A stretch of 64,000 nucleotides of DNA from Amycolatopsis japonica (lineage in GTDB: Bacteria; Actinomycetota; Actinomycetes; Mycobacteriales; Pseudonocardiaceae): assembly GCF_000732925.1 (NCBI RefSeq), contig NZ_CP008953.1, forward strand, positions 3,658,001 through 3,722,000, given 5' to 3'. The notes below the pieces were generated by a model. The model was not told the DNA's origin. It made no database searches and saw only the letters and a program-made list of their open reading frames with translations. Made by a program: the position numbers and the translations under genes. This document shows, one piece after another, positions 19,349 through 27,518 of this stretch. How positions within the stretch are numbered: position 1 is the first letter of the stretch; every line of letters begins with the position of its first letter.

Positions 19349-20602
19349 GTGTCCGAGACCTTCCTCCCCGAGTTGCCGCAGGAGCTGTGGCGTGCCGGCA
19401 AGCTGGAGCTTGCCCATGGCGTGCAGCAGGCGTTGCAGGTGATTCGAATCGCGACCGCCTGTCTGGGGCAGTTTCTGGCGGAGATCGAGTCTCGGGGCGC
19501 CAAAGACTTGTACGGGCATGGCAGCACGGCCAGCTGGCTCGCCGAGATCGCAGGGCTGTCACGCGGTGAGGCAGGACCGATCGTCAAGCGGGCCATCGCC
19601 TTGAACCCGACGCGGGCGTTGGATGGCACGGAGGTTCCGCCGGTCGCTCCCGCGACTGCCGCGGTCGCCGCTCAGGGGTTGGTCGGGGATGAGCGGATTG
19701 ATCAGATCCTGGAGATCTTGAAAAACCTCCCCGCCGACATTTCGGCGGAGGAGCGGGAGGGCGCGGAGCAGATCCTCGCCAATCTCGCCCCGAACGCCGG
19801 TCCCCGGCAGCTCGCCAAGGCCGAGGCGAACTTGCAGGACTTGCTCAACCCTGACGGCAACGAACCCAAAGACCCCGAGCCCAAGGAACCACGCCGCGAG
19901 ATCACCCTGGAACGCCGCAAAGACGGGTTCTGGAAACTGACCGGTCTTCTCGATGACGAGACCGGTGCTCGCACGGCGGCGGCGTTGGAGGCGCATGCCC
20001 AGCCGCGGCCGGTGGATGAGTTCGGGCAGGCGGATCTGCGGATGAAGTGCGAACGCATGGGCGACGCCTGGGCCGAACTCCTCGACCTGGCGATCGCCTG
20101 CCCCGACCAGCCCGGCACCAGCGGCTACCGCACCCTCGTCCACGTCACCATCGGACTCGACGAACTGAAGTCCGGCCTCGGCACCGCCTGCCTCGACTTC
20201 GTAGGGACGATGACGGCACGGGAAGCCCGGCTCGCCGCCTGCGACTGCCTGATGGTGCCGGTCGTGATGGGTGCCTCGGGTGAACCACTGGATATGGGGC
20301 GGCTGAGACGGTTCGTCACCCCAGGCCAACGACGCGCGTTGAACATCCGCGACGGTGGCTGCGCCTTCCCCGGCTGTCATCGGAAGCCGAAGAATTGCCA
20401 CGCTCATCATATTCATCATTGGGCGGACGGCGGGCCGACGGATCTCCGGAATCTGGTCCTGTTGTGTGGTTTCCATCATCGGCTGATTCACCACGGCGAC
20501 TGGGAAGTACGAATGGCGGCCGATGGGTTACCGGAATTCATCCCACCCCAATACAGGGATCCGCTCCGAAAACCTCGGCGCAACACCCTGCATCACGTCT
20601 GA
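19349..20602 (+). CDS. 13E12-repeat / DUF222 HNH endonuclease-like protein
   Basis: Member of the DUF222-HNH (13E12) family found in many copies in mycobacteria and relatives. A nuclease role is inferred from the C-terminal HNH domain (CAFPGCHRKPKNCHAHHIHHW, continuing to CGFHHRLIHH). The N-terminal half is the DUF222 region. I place the start at GTG 19349: an in-frame GTG at 19319 would lie inside the SOS-box palindrome, and a -10-like TATTAT sits seven bases before 19349, suggesting a leaderless mRNA. The product is about 417 residues. A rare TTA leucine codon lies at 20528. Induction on DNA damage is plausible. Confidence 0.8.
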   Translation: MSETFLPELPQELWRAGKLELAHGVQQALQVIRIATACLGQFLAEIESRGAKDLYGHGSTASWLAEIAGLSRGEAGPIVKRAIALNPTRALDGTEVPPVAPATAAVAAQGLVGDERIDQILEILKNLPADISAEEREGAEQILANLAPNAGPRQLAKAEANLQDLLNPDGNEPKDPEPKEPRREITLERRKDGFWKLTGLLDDETGARTAAALEAHAQPRPVDEFGQADLRMKCERMGDAWAELLDLAIACPDQPGTSGYRTLVHVTIGLDELKSGLGTACLDFVGTMTAREARLAACDCLMVPVVMGASGEPLDMGRLRRFVTPGQRRALNIRDGGCAFPGCHRKPKNCHAHHIHHWADGGPTDLRNLVLLCGFHHRLIHHGDWEVRMAADGLPEFIPPQYRDPLRKPRRNTLHHV

Positions 20603-20612
20603 ACCCCGAAGA

Positions 20613-20638
20613 GCCCGTCGGCCACGCCGGCGACGGGC
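20613..20638. terminator. Hairpin after the DUF222 gene
   Basis: GCCCGTCG at 20613-20620 pairs perfectly with CGACGGGC at 20631-20638 around a ten-base loop, 10 bases after the stop codon. There is no U-tract. I see nothing else supportable in 20640-21095, roughly 450 bases without a convincing gene on either strand. Confidence 0.5.
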
Positions 20639-21095
20639 CCTTCGGCATGCCCGCCGGACAGAACATGAGTGGTTATCGTCTTCCGAACATGAGCCCCTGC
20701 GTGGTGATCATCTACTCCGTGAGGGTCCCTGCCTGAAGGAAGCATTGAGTCTCAGGGGCTCTGACACAGATGAAGTGCTACCGCCTTCGAGCACCTTTAC
20801 GTTGGGGCGCGGGTCACTCTGTGTGGACCCGAAGCGGCGCTTATCGAGTCCCTGTGTTCGGCCCGCAACCCAACCTAAACCGCCGAATCCCAGCCACTTC
20901 GAAGGCCCACCCGCCGCGACATCGACCTCGAACCACACCTGCCCGGCTGCCGCGCGGCACGGATGCACGACTGCCTCGGCAGCCGGGAGTTCCGGTGAAT
21001 CCGGCCAGGAAAGAACGCGCCGCGCGCCGAACGGTCGCGTTCCGCCTGCCGGCGCAGAGCAGAGTCGAGCAGCCACGAGAGCATGCCCAAAGACC

Positions 21096-21863
21096 TTAGG
21101 CTTGATGCCGTCGCGCGAGCGCCTCCGAACCTTGGGCGAGCAGCGTGACGTCGGCGCCGACCAGGACGAACGAGGCGCCGGCGTCGAGGTAGCGCTGAGC
21201 CTGCGCCGGGTCGAACGCGTTGACTCCCACTGGTTTTCCCAAAGCGAGGACGGCCTCGAACGTGCTCAGGACGGCCGCGGTGACATCGGGGTGCGTCTGC
21301 TTCCCGAGCAGGCCCATCGAGGCGGCCAGATCGGACGGCCCGACGAACACCCCGTCGACGCCGTCGACCGCGGCGATCTCGGCGGCGGCCGCGACCCCCG
21401 CCGTCGACTCGATCTGGACGAACAGCGACGTGAACTCCTCGGCCTTCGCGAGGTAATCCTCGACCCGGTTCCAGCGCGCGGACCGGGAGAGGGCACTGCC
21501 GACACCGCGCACGCCTTGCGGCGGATAGCGGACGGCCCGCACGACGTCTTCCGCCTCCTCGGCGCTGTCGACCATGGGCACCAACAGGTTCTGGGCGCCC
21601 AGGTCGAGCAGCTGCTTCAGCGCGACCGCGTCGCCGGACGGAGCGCGCACCATCGGCGTGATCGGGTAGGCGGCGATCGTCTGCAGCAACGCCTGCACGG
21701 TCTCCAGACCGGCGGGGGAGTGCTCGGTGTCGACGAGCAGCCAGTCGAGCCCGGAGCCCGCGCAGATCTCGGCGACGACCGGACTGCCCGACGTGACCCA
21801 CATGCCGATCCGCGGCCGCTCGCCCAGCCGATCCCGGAACGGCGGATCTAGACGAAGCGGCAT
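21096..21863 (-). CDS. hpaI: 4-hydroxy-2-oxoheptane-1,7-dioate aldolase
   Basis: Last step of homoprotocatechuate meta-cleavage: splits 4-hydroxy-2-oxoheptanedioate to pyruvate and succinate semialdehyde. The 255-residue class II HpcH/HpaI aldolase has LLVDTEHSP, VQIES (metal Glu) and GVFVGPSDLAASMG motifs. The ATG at 21863 is chosen over an upstream in-frame codon because it matches the family N terminus. It lies inside the hpaH 3' end (16-base overlap), a tight coupling. It is the terminal gene of the leftward operon. Confidence 0.92.
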   Translation of the reverse strand: MPLRLDPPFRDRLGERPRIGMWVTSGSPVVAEICAGSGLDWLLVDTEHSPAGLETVQALLQTIAAYPITPMVRAPSGDAVALKQLLDLGAQNLLVPMVDSAEEAEDVVRAVRYPPQGVRGVGSALSRSARWNRVEDYLAKAEEFTSLFVQIESTAGVAAAAEIAAVDGVDGVFVGPSDLAASMGLLGKQTHPDVTAAVLSTFEAVLALGKPVGVNAFDPAQAQRYLDAGASFVLVGADVTLLAQGSEALARRHQA

Positions 21864-22633
21864 GTGATCGCCCCCAGATCCCGGTAGTCGGCGGTCACGG
21901 TGTCGCCGGGGTGCACCCACATCGGCCGTGTGAAGGACCCCGCCAGCACGATGTCGCCCGGGTCGAGCTTGTCACCGTGTTGAGCGAGTTTGTTCGCCAG
22001 CCAGGCGACACCGTTCGCGGGGTGGTTCAGCACCGCGGCGGCGACGCCGGACTCCTCGATGGTCTCGTTCCGGTACAGCAGCGCCGAAACCCACCGCAGG
22101 TCGACGGCGTCCACGGCGACCGGGTTGCCGCCGTAGACCATGCCGCCCATGGCCGCGTTGTCGCTGATCGTGTCCACGATGGTCCGGCCAGCCATCTCGA
22201 TGCGCGACGACAGGATCTCCAGCGCGGGCACCACGTACTCGGTCGCCCGCAGCACGTCGAACACCGTGGTGTCCGGTCCGGCGAGGGAATCACGGAGTAC
22301 GAAGGCCAGCTCGACCTCGATGCGCACGTTCGAGAACCGGCTGTGTTCGATCACGGAACCGTTCTCGAACACCATGTCCGCGAAGATGGCGCCGTAGTCG
22401 GGTTCGGTGATCCCGGTCGCCGCCTGCATGACCTTCGACGTCAGCCCGATCTTGCGGCCGACCGGACGGCGACCCGCCGCGATGCCCCGCCGCCGCCATT
22501 CGTTCTGCACGGCGTACGAATCCTCGACGGTCATGTCCGGATAGCGCGCCGTCAGCAGCGGGATCGTCTCCCGCGCCTCCTCCGCGGCCGCCAGTTCGTC
22601 GGCGATCGCGGTGATCGTTTCCTCTTCGAGCAT
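21848..22633 (-). CDS. hpaH: 2-oxo-hept-3-ene-1,7-dioate hydratase
   Basis: Hydrates 2-oxohept-3-enedioate to the 4-hydroxy compound used by HpaI. The 261-residue FAH-fold hydratase carries PVGRKIGLTSKVMQ, the metal-site segment IEVELAFVL and a C-terminal LAGSFTRPMWVHPGDTV. The start at ATG 22633 is preceded by aggggac, ten bases from the hpaD stop. A 16-base overlap with hpaI suggests coupled translation. The length agrees with HpaH/HpcG proteins. Confidence 0.92.
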   Translation of the reverse strand: MLEEETITAIADELAAAEEARETIPLLTARYPDMTVEDSYAVQNEWRRRGIAAGRRPVGRKIGLTSKVMQAATGITEPDYGAIFADMVFENGSVIEHSRFSNVRIEVELAFVLRDSLAGPDTTVFDVLRATEYVVPALEILSSRIEMAGRTIVDTISDNAAMGGMVYGGNPVAVDAVDLRWVSALLYRNETIEESGVAAAVLNHPANGVAWLANKLAQHGDKLDPGDIVLAGSFTRPMWVHPGDTVTADYRDLGAITCRFV

Positions 22634-22643
22634 GTCCCCTGCC

Positions 22644-23738
22644 TCAGAGCTGGTTGCCGAGTTTGTACTCGCCCTGTTTCCACGCCGGCAGTTCGCCTTC
22701 GTCGTCACCCTTGCGGGTGTAGGAGAAGCCGTCGGCGCCGATGGTGACCTCCAGCTCGCTGTCATCGGTCCGCGCGACGACGGGCTGCGGCTTGCCGTCG
22801 AGATCGAGCACCAGCGAGGCGTCGGTGTACCAGGACGGGACCACCGGCGTGCCCCACCAGTCGCGGCGCTGGTTGTCGTGCACGTCCCAGGTGACGACCG
22901 GGTTGTCCGGGTCGCCGGTGTAGTAGTCCTGCGTGTAGATCTCGACGCGGTGCCCGTCGGGGTCGCGCAGGTACAGGTAGAACGCGTTCGACACGCCGTG
23001 CCTGCCCGGTCCGCGTTCGATGTGGTCCGACATCCGCAGCGAACCGAGTTTGTCGCAAATGGACAGGATGTTGTGCTTCTCGTGCGTGGCGAAGGCGACG
23101 TGGTGCATGCGCGGCCCGTCGCCGCCGGTCATCGCGGTGTCGTGCACGGTGGGCTTGCGGCGCATCCAGGCCGCGTAGGTCGTGCCCTGATCGTCCTGGA
23201 TGTCTTCGGTGACCCGGAAGTTGAGGTCTTCCATATGCTTCACCGCGAGCGGGACGTCCGGCGTGACCTGGTTGAAGTGGTCGAGCCGCACCAGCGCACC
23301 CGGCAGGTGCAGGTCGTAGCGCCAGCCGAGGCGCTCCACGTGCTGGACGTCGTGGAAGAACTCGATGGGGAAGCCGAGCGGGTCTTGCACGCGCACCGAG
23401 TCGCCGATGCCCTTGGTGTAGCCGTCCGCGCGGCGTTCGACCCGGCAGCCCAGTTCCGTGTAGAACGCGACTGCCTTGTCCAGGTCCTCGGGCGACCGCA
23501 CCCGGTACGAAAAGGCCGCGACCGCCGCGACCGGTCCCTGGCGCAGCACGAGATTGTGGTGGATGAACTCGTCGATCGTGCGGAGACTGACCGTCGTCTC
23601 GTCCTCCTCGGTCACCGTCAGGCCGAGCACGTCGGCGTAGAAGGCCCGCGAACGCGCCAGATCGGTGACGACGAGTTCCATGTACGCGCAGCGCAGGACG
23701 TCCGGCGGCGGCGATTTCGGGGTGGGGATCGGCTTCAT
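22644..23738 (-). CDS. hpaD: Homoprotocatechuate 2,3-dioxygenase
   Basis: Extradiol ring cleavage of 3,4-dihydroxyphenylacetate to 5-carboxymethyl-2-hydroxymuconate semialdehyde. The 364-residue vicinal-oxygen-chelate protein closely fits the Brevibacterium/Arthrobacter type. The metal facial triad can be read as His154 (RLDHFNQ), His213 (RMHHVAFATHE) and Glu266 (DGHRVEIYTQ). This is a different superfamily from the proteobacterial LigB-type HpaD. It sits between hpaE (31-base gap) and hpaH. Confidence 0.95.
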   Translation of the reverse strand: MKPIPTPKSPPPDVLRCAYMELVVTDLARSRAFYADVLGLTVTEEDETTVSLRTIDEFIHHNLVLRQGPVAAVAAFSYRVRSPEDLDKAVAFYTELGCRVERRADGYTKGIGDSVRVQDPLGFPIEFFHDVQHVERLGWRYDLHLPGALVRLDHFNQVTPDVPLAVKHMEDLNFRVTEDIQDDQGTTYAAWMRRKPTVHDTAMTGGDGPRMHHVAFATHEKHNILSICDKLGSLRMSDHIERGPGRHGVSNAFYLYLRDPDGHRVEIYTQDYYTGDPDNPVVTWDVHDNQRRDWWGTPVVPSWYTDASLVLDLDGKPQPVVARTDDSELEVTIGADGFSYTRKGDDEGELPAWKQGEYKLGNQL

Positions 23739-23769
23739 TGCGTCATCCTTTGTGGACAGTGGAGTGGGC

Positions 23770-25275
23770 TCAGCCCTTGCCGAAGGCGGGGTTGTGCACC
23801 TCGCCGAGATTGATGTGCACCGCCTGCTGGTCGGTGTAGAAGTCGATCGAGCGGTAGCCGCCCTCGTGCCCCAGCCCGGACGCCTTCACCCCGCCGAAGG
23901 GCGTGCGCAGATCGCGGACGTTGTTCGAGTTGAGCCACACCATGCCCGCCTCGACGGACTGCGCGAAGTTGTGCGCCCGCTTGAGGTCGTTGGTCCAGAC
24001 GTAGGCCGCGAGCCCGTACTTCGTGTTGTTCGCGAGTTCGAGCGCCTCTTCCTCGCTGTCGAACGGCGTGATCGCGACGACCGGGCCGAAGATCTCCTCC
24101 TGGAAGATCCTGGCGTCCGGCTTGACGTCGGCGAACACCGTCGGCGCCACGTAGTTCCCGGTCGGGAAGCCGTCCGGACGGCCGCCGCCGGCGACGAGCC
24201 TGCCCTCGGTCTTGCCGATTTCGATGTACTTCATGACCTTGTCGTAGTGCTCGAGGTGCACCAAGGCGCCGACTTCGGTCTTGGGGTCGCTCGGGTCGCC
24301 GACCACGACGCGCTTGGCCTGCGCGGCGTAGCGCTCGACGAACTCGTCGTAGATCGCGCGCTCGACCAGGATGCGGCTGCCCGCGGTGCAGCGTTCGCCG
24401 TTGAGCGAGAACACGCCGAAGATCGTCGCGTCGATCGCGGTCTCCAGATCGGCGTCGGCGAAGACGATGGCGGGCGACTTGCCGCCCAGTTCCATCGACA
24501 GTCCTTTGAGGAACGGAGCCGCGTTGCCGAAGATCAGGCTGCCGGTGCCGCTCTCTCCGGTGAACGAGATCAGCGGGACGTCCGGATGCTTCACCAGCGC
24601 GTCACCGGCGTCCTCACCGAAGCCGTTGACGAGGTTGAAGACACCCGACGGCAGCCCGGCCTCCTCGAAGATCTCCGCCCACAGCGACGCGGAAAGCGGG
24701 GTGAACTCCGCGGGCTTGAGCACGACGGTGTTGCCGGTCGCCAGCGCGGGCGCGAGTTTCCACGACTCCAGCATGAACGGCGTGTTCCACGGTGTGATCA
24801 GCCCGGCGACACCGATCGGCTTGCGGTTGACGTAGTTCACCTGGCGGCCGGGCACCTTGTAGGTGTCGTCGGCCTGCGCGACGATCAGGTCGGCGAAGAA
24901 CCGGAAGTTCTCCGCGGCCCGCCGTGCCTGGCCCAGCGCCTGCGAAATCGGCAGGCCCGAATCGAAACTCTCCAGTGCGGCCAGCCGCTTGTCCCGCGAC
25001 TCGACGAGATCGGCGATGCGGTTGAGCACGCGCGAGCGCTCGCGCGGCAGCAGCTTCGGCCAGGGGCCCTCGGTGAACGCCTTCCGCGCGGCGGCGACAG
25101 CGCGGTCGATATCGGCCTTCTTGCCCGCGGCGGCCTGGACGTAGACGTCGTTGGTCACCGGGTCGAGCACGTCGAAGACGGCGCCGTCGGCCGAATCGAC
25201 GAGTTCGCCGCCGATGTAGTGCCGGATCCGCTCCGGGACACCGTCCGGGATCGGCCGGGGAGTCGTGCTGGTCAA
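23770..25275 (-). CDS. hpaE: 5-carboxymethyl-2-hydroxymuconate semialdehyde dehydrogenase
   Basis: NAD-dependent oxidation of the ring-cleavage aldehyde to 5-carboxymethyl-2-hydroxymuconate. The 501-residue aldehyde dehydrogenase has the active-site Glu in SMELGGKSP and catalytic Cys in LNGERCTAGSR, plus the cofactor region TPWNTPFMLE. It starts 13 bases after the GntR gene and precedes hpaD, the canonical order. No truncation is seen. Confidence 0.94.
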   Translation of the reverse strand: MTSTTPRPIPDGVPERIRHYIGGELVDSADGAVFDVLDPVTNDVYVQAAAGKKADIDRAVAAARKAFTEGPWPKLLPRERSRVLNRIADLVESRDKRLAALESFDSGLPISQALGQARRAAENFRFFADLIVAQADDTYKVPGRQVNYVNRKPIGVAGLITPWNTPFMLESWKLAPALATGNTVVLKPAEFTPLSASLWAEIFEEAGLPSGVFNLVNGFGEDAGDALVKHPDVPLISFTGESGTGSLIFGNAAPFLKGLSMELGGKSPAIVFADADLETAIDATIFGVFSLNGERCTAGSRILVERAIYDEFVERYAAQAKRVVVGDPSDPKTEVGALVHLEHYDKVMKYIEIGKTEGRLVAGGGRPDGFPTGNYVAPTVFADVKPDARIFQEEIFGPVVAITPFDSEEEALELANNTKYGLAAYVWTNDLKRAHNFAQSVEAGMVWLNSNNVRDLRTPFGGVKASGLGHEGGYRSIDFYTDQQAVHINLGEVHNPAFGKG

Positions 25276-25288
25276 GATTCCTCCTCAG

Positions 25289-25960
25289 TCAGCGCTTGGC
25301 GCGCTCTCGAGCGTCCAGGAAGGCCTGCATGGTGGCCCAGCGGTGGTTGCGCGCGGCGAATTCGATGTCGAGCGGGTCGGCTTTCGCGGAGATCAGCCGC
25401 AGGATCTCTTCGTGTTCCTCGACCGACCGGTGCGCGCGGTCGGGCACGAACGCGAACGTGGAGTCGCGCAGGCCGGACAGCCGGGTCCAGCCCTGGTGCA
25501 CGAGGTCGAGGATCTGCGGGTTGGGGCAGCATTCGAAGAGCAGCGAGTGGAACTGCTGGTTCAGCGCGGTGAACTCGTGCGCGTCGAAGTGGTCCAGCAG
25601 GGCGATCATGCGCTCGTTCACCCGCCGCGCCCGCGCGATGTTCTCTTCGGACAGCTGTGGCGCGGACAACGCGGTGGCGACACCTTCGACGACGCCGAGG
25701 GTCTGCATCGCGTGGACGTACTCGTTCTGGTCCACCATCGCCACGCGCGCGCCGACGTTGCGTTCGAAGGTCACCAGCCGTTCGGCTTCCAGCCGCCGGA
25801 TCGCCTCGCGCACCGGGACGACGCTCATGTCGAGCGCGCCGGCGATCTCGGCGAGCACCAGCCGGTAGCCGGGTCCGTACTCGTGCCGGGCGATCCGCTC
25901 ACGCAGCCACTCGTAGGCGAGTTCGGATTTGCTGGTCGTCTTCACTGCTTCTTCTGCCAT
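25289..25960 (-). CDS. GntR/FCD-family transcriptional regulator of the hpa operon
   Basis: Probable local repressor. The 223 residues begin with a winged helix (LAYEWLRERIARHEYGPGYR, SVVPVREAIRRLEAERLV) and continue into an all-helical FCD effector domain with the metal-type His residues (FHSLLFE, HEEILRLI, NHRWATM). It overlaps the upstream FAH-RraA gene by 19 bases if ATG 25960 is used; a GTG at 25945 would give a four-base GTGA overlap instead. Lying inside the operon it probably controls, its likely operator is the inverted repeat at 27457-27475. Confidence 0.88.
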   Translation of the reverse strand: MAEEAVKTTSKSELAYEWLRERIARHEYGPGYRLVLAEIAGALDMSVVPVREAIRRLEAERLVTFERNVGARVAMVDQNEYVHAMQTLGVVEGVATALSAPQLSEENIARARRVNERMIALLDHFDAHEFTALNQQFHSLLFECCPNPQILDLVHQGWTRLSGLRDSTFAFVPDRAHRSVEEHEEILRLISAKADPLDIEFAARNHRWATMQAFLDARERAKR

Positions 25961-27426
25961 GCCTCATACCTTTCCCGCCACAACGGGTTCAGCGGGAAGA
26001 GCCCCTCGATCGGGCGGCCCTGTCCGACCTGCTCGGCGATCCAGGAGTCTTCGTCCTCCTGGACGAGCGCCGCGTCGGCGATCTCTTCGGCCAGCGACGG
26101 CGGGATGACCACCACGCCGTCGTCGTCGCCGACGATGATGTCCCCTGGCAGGACGGTGGCCCCGCCGCAGGCGACCGCGACGTCGGTGTCCCACGGCACG
26201 TGCTTGCGCCCGAGGACCGCCGGATGCGCGCCCTGGGAGAACACCGGGAGCCCGGTCGCGGCGACGGCGTCGAAGTCGCGGACCCCGCCGTCGGTGATCA
26301 CCCCGGCGGCGCCGAGGTAGCGCGCCCGCAACGCCAGGATGTCGCCGAGCGTGCCGGAACCCTTGTCACCGCGGGCTTCGATGACGATGACCTCGCCGGC
26401 GCCGACCGAGTCGAAGAGCCGCTTCTGGGCGTTGTAGCCGCCACCGTGGGATTTGAAGAGGTCCTCGCGGTTCGGGACGAAACGCAGGGTCCGCGCGGTG
26501 CCGACGACCTTGGAGCCGGGCAGGTTGGGGCGCACGCCGTCGATCGCGACGTTGTTCAGCCCGCGCTTGCGCAGCTGGGCGGACAGACCCGCGACAGGCG
26601 CACGAAGAAGCTTGGCGCGCAATTCCTCACTGAGCGCGGGGGCGTCCTCCTCGACAGGTGCTTCGACGGGCGTGCCCCACGCTTCGGCGCGCTGCTTCTC
26701 GTCGACCTCGGGCTGGCTGCCGATGTCCGAAAAGGACCGGATCCCCTGGGAAACCGTGGTGTGGAGCCGTCCGCTGCTGGCGGAGGTGCCGGGAACGTCC
26801 ACTTCGACCACGACGACGTCGCCGGGGGAGACCACGGTCGAGCCGGCGGGGGTTCCGGTGAGGATGACGTCGCCCGGTTCGAGCGTGAAGTGCTGGGAGA
26901 GATCGGAAACGAACTGCCGCAAGGGGAACAGCAGCCCGGCGGTGGTGTCCTCCTGCACCAGGTCGCCGTTCACCCAGGTGCGGATGCGCAGCGACGACGG
27001 GTCGACGTCACGCGCGTCGATGAGGCCGGGACCGAGCGGGGTGTAGCCGTCGCCGCCCTTGGACCGGACGTTGGAGCCCTTGTCCGCGGCGCGCAGGTCG
27101 TACAGGCCGAAGTCGTTCGCGGCGGTCACCGCGGCGACGTGGTCCCACGCCTGGTCCGGTTTGACCCAGCGGGCCGTGGTGCCGATGACCAGCGCGATCT
27201 CGCCTTCGAAGGCCAGCAGCTCGGTGCCCGCCGGGCGTTCGACCGTGCCGCCGGACGTGCCGATCGAGCTCGACGGCTTGAAGAAGTACGACGGGTGCGC
27301 CGGACGGCGTCCACGCTGCTCCGCGCGGGAGGCGTAGCTGAGATGGACGGCGATGATCTTGCCCGGCCGGGTGCCCAGCGGACCGGAGCCGCGGTCCGCT
27401 GGCGACGTTGCCTCGTAAGTGCCCAT
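25942..27426 (-). CDS. FAH-domain isomerase/decarboxylase fused to RraA-like domain
   Basis: First gene of the leftward hpa operon. The N-terminal half (about 15-235) is an FAH-fold domain (ELLAFEGEIALVIG, VNGDLVQEDTT, ILTGTPAGSTVV) like one half of HpaG. The C-terminal half (about 285-480) is RraA-like, with GVITDGGVRDFD and GDIIVGDDDGVVVIP, the signature of the aldolase/decarboxylase branch of that family. The two are joined by an acidic linker. Together they probably perform the decarboxylation and isomerisation between 5-carboxymethyl-2-hydroxymuconate and 2-oxohept-3-enedioate. ATG 27426; 494 residues. The exact division of labour is inferred. Confidence 0.85.
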   Translation of the reverse strand: MGTYEATSPADRGSGPLGTRPGKIIAVHLSYASRAEQRGRRPAHPSYFFKPSSSIGTSGGTVERPAGTELLAFEGEIALVIGTTARWVKPDQAWDHVAAVTAANDFGLYDLRAADKGSNVRSKGGDGYTPLGPGLIDARDVDPSSLRIRTWVNGDLVQEDTTAGLLFPLRQFVSDLSQHFTLEPGDVILTGTPAGSTVVSPGDVVVVEVDVPGTSASSGRLHTTVSQGIRSFSDIGSQPEVDEKQRAEAWGTPVEAPVEEDAPALSEELRAKLLRAPVAGLSAQLRKRGLNNVAIDGVRPNLPGSKVVGTARTLRFVPNREDLFKSHGGGYNAQKRLFDSVGAGEVIVIEARGDKGSGTLGDILALRARYLGAAGVITDGGVRDFDAVAATGLPVFSQGAHPAVLGRKHVPWDTDVAVACGGATVLPGDIIVGDDDGVVVIPPSLAEEIADAALVQEDEDSWIAEQVGQGRPIEGLFPLNPLWRERYEAWQKKQ

Positions 27427-27447
27427 GTTCCCCTGAATCCTCGACCC

Positions 27448-27475
27448 TTGCTTCGTATCTAATAACGTATATGAT
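27448..27475 (+). promoter_or_regulatory. Promoter with GntR-type operator between hpa operon and symporter
   Basis: Rightward -35 TTGCTT (27448-27453) and -10 TATGAT (27470-27475) are 16 bases apart. The interrupted inverted repeat ATCTAATAACGTATATGAT (27457-27475, pattern ATC-N2-ATA-N3-TAT-N2-GAT) covers the spacer and -10. The same AT-rich stretch serves the leftward operon. It is a good candidate binding site for the GntR protein encoded at 25289-25960. Confidence 0.6.
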
Positions 27476-27518
27476 TCCGTGCCACAGTGGCAAGGTGGCC
27501 GACGACAAAGGAGTCCAC

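Noticed and set aside
20640..21095. Small coding genes between DUF222 and hpaI
   Set aside because: Open frames in this stretch lack RBS, motif and consistent codon bias.
21911..23813. Rightward open frames across the hpa genes
   Set aside because: Antisense to hpaH and hpaD, which have complete active-site motifs; no domain recognised.
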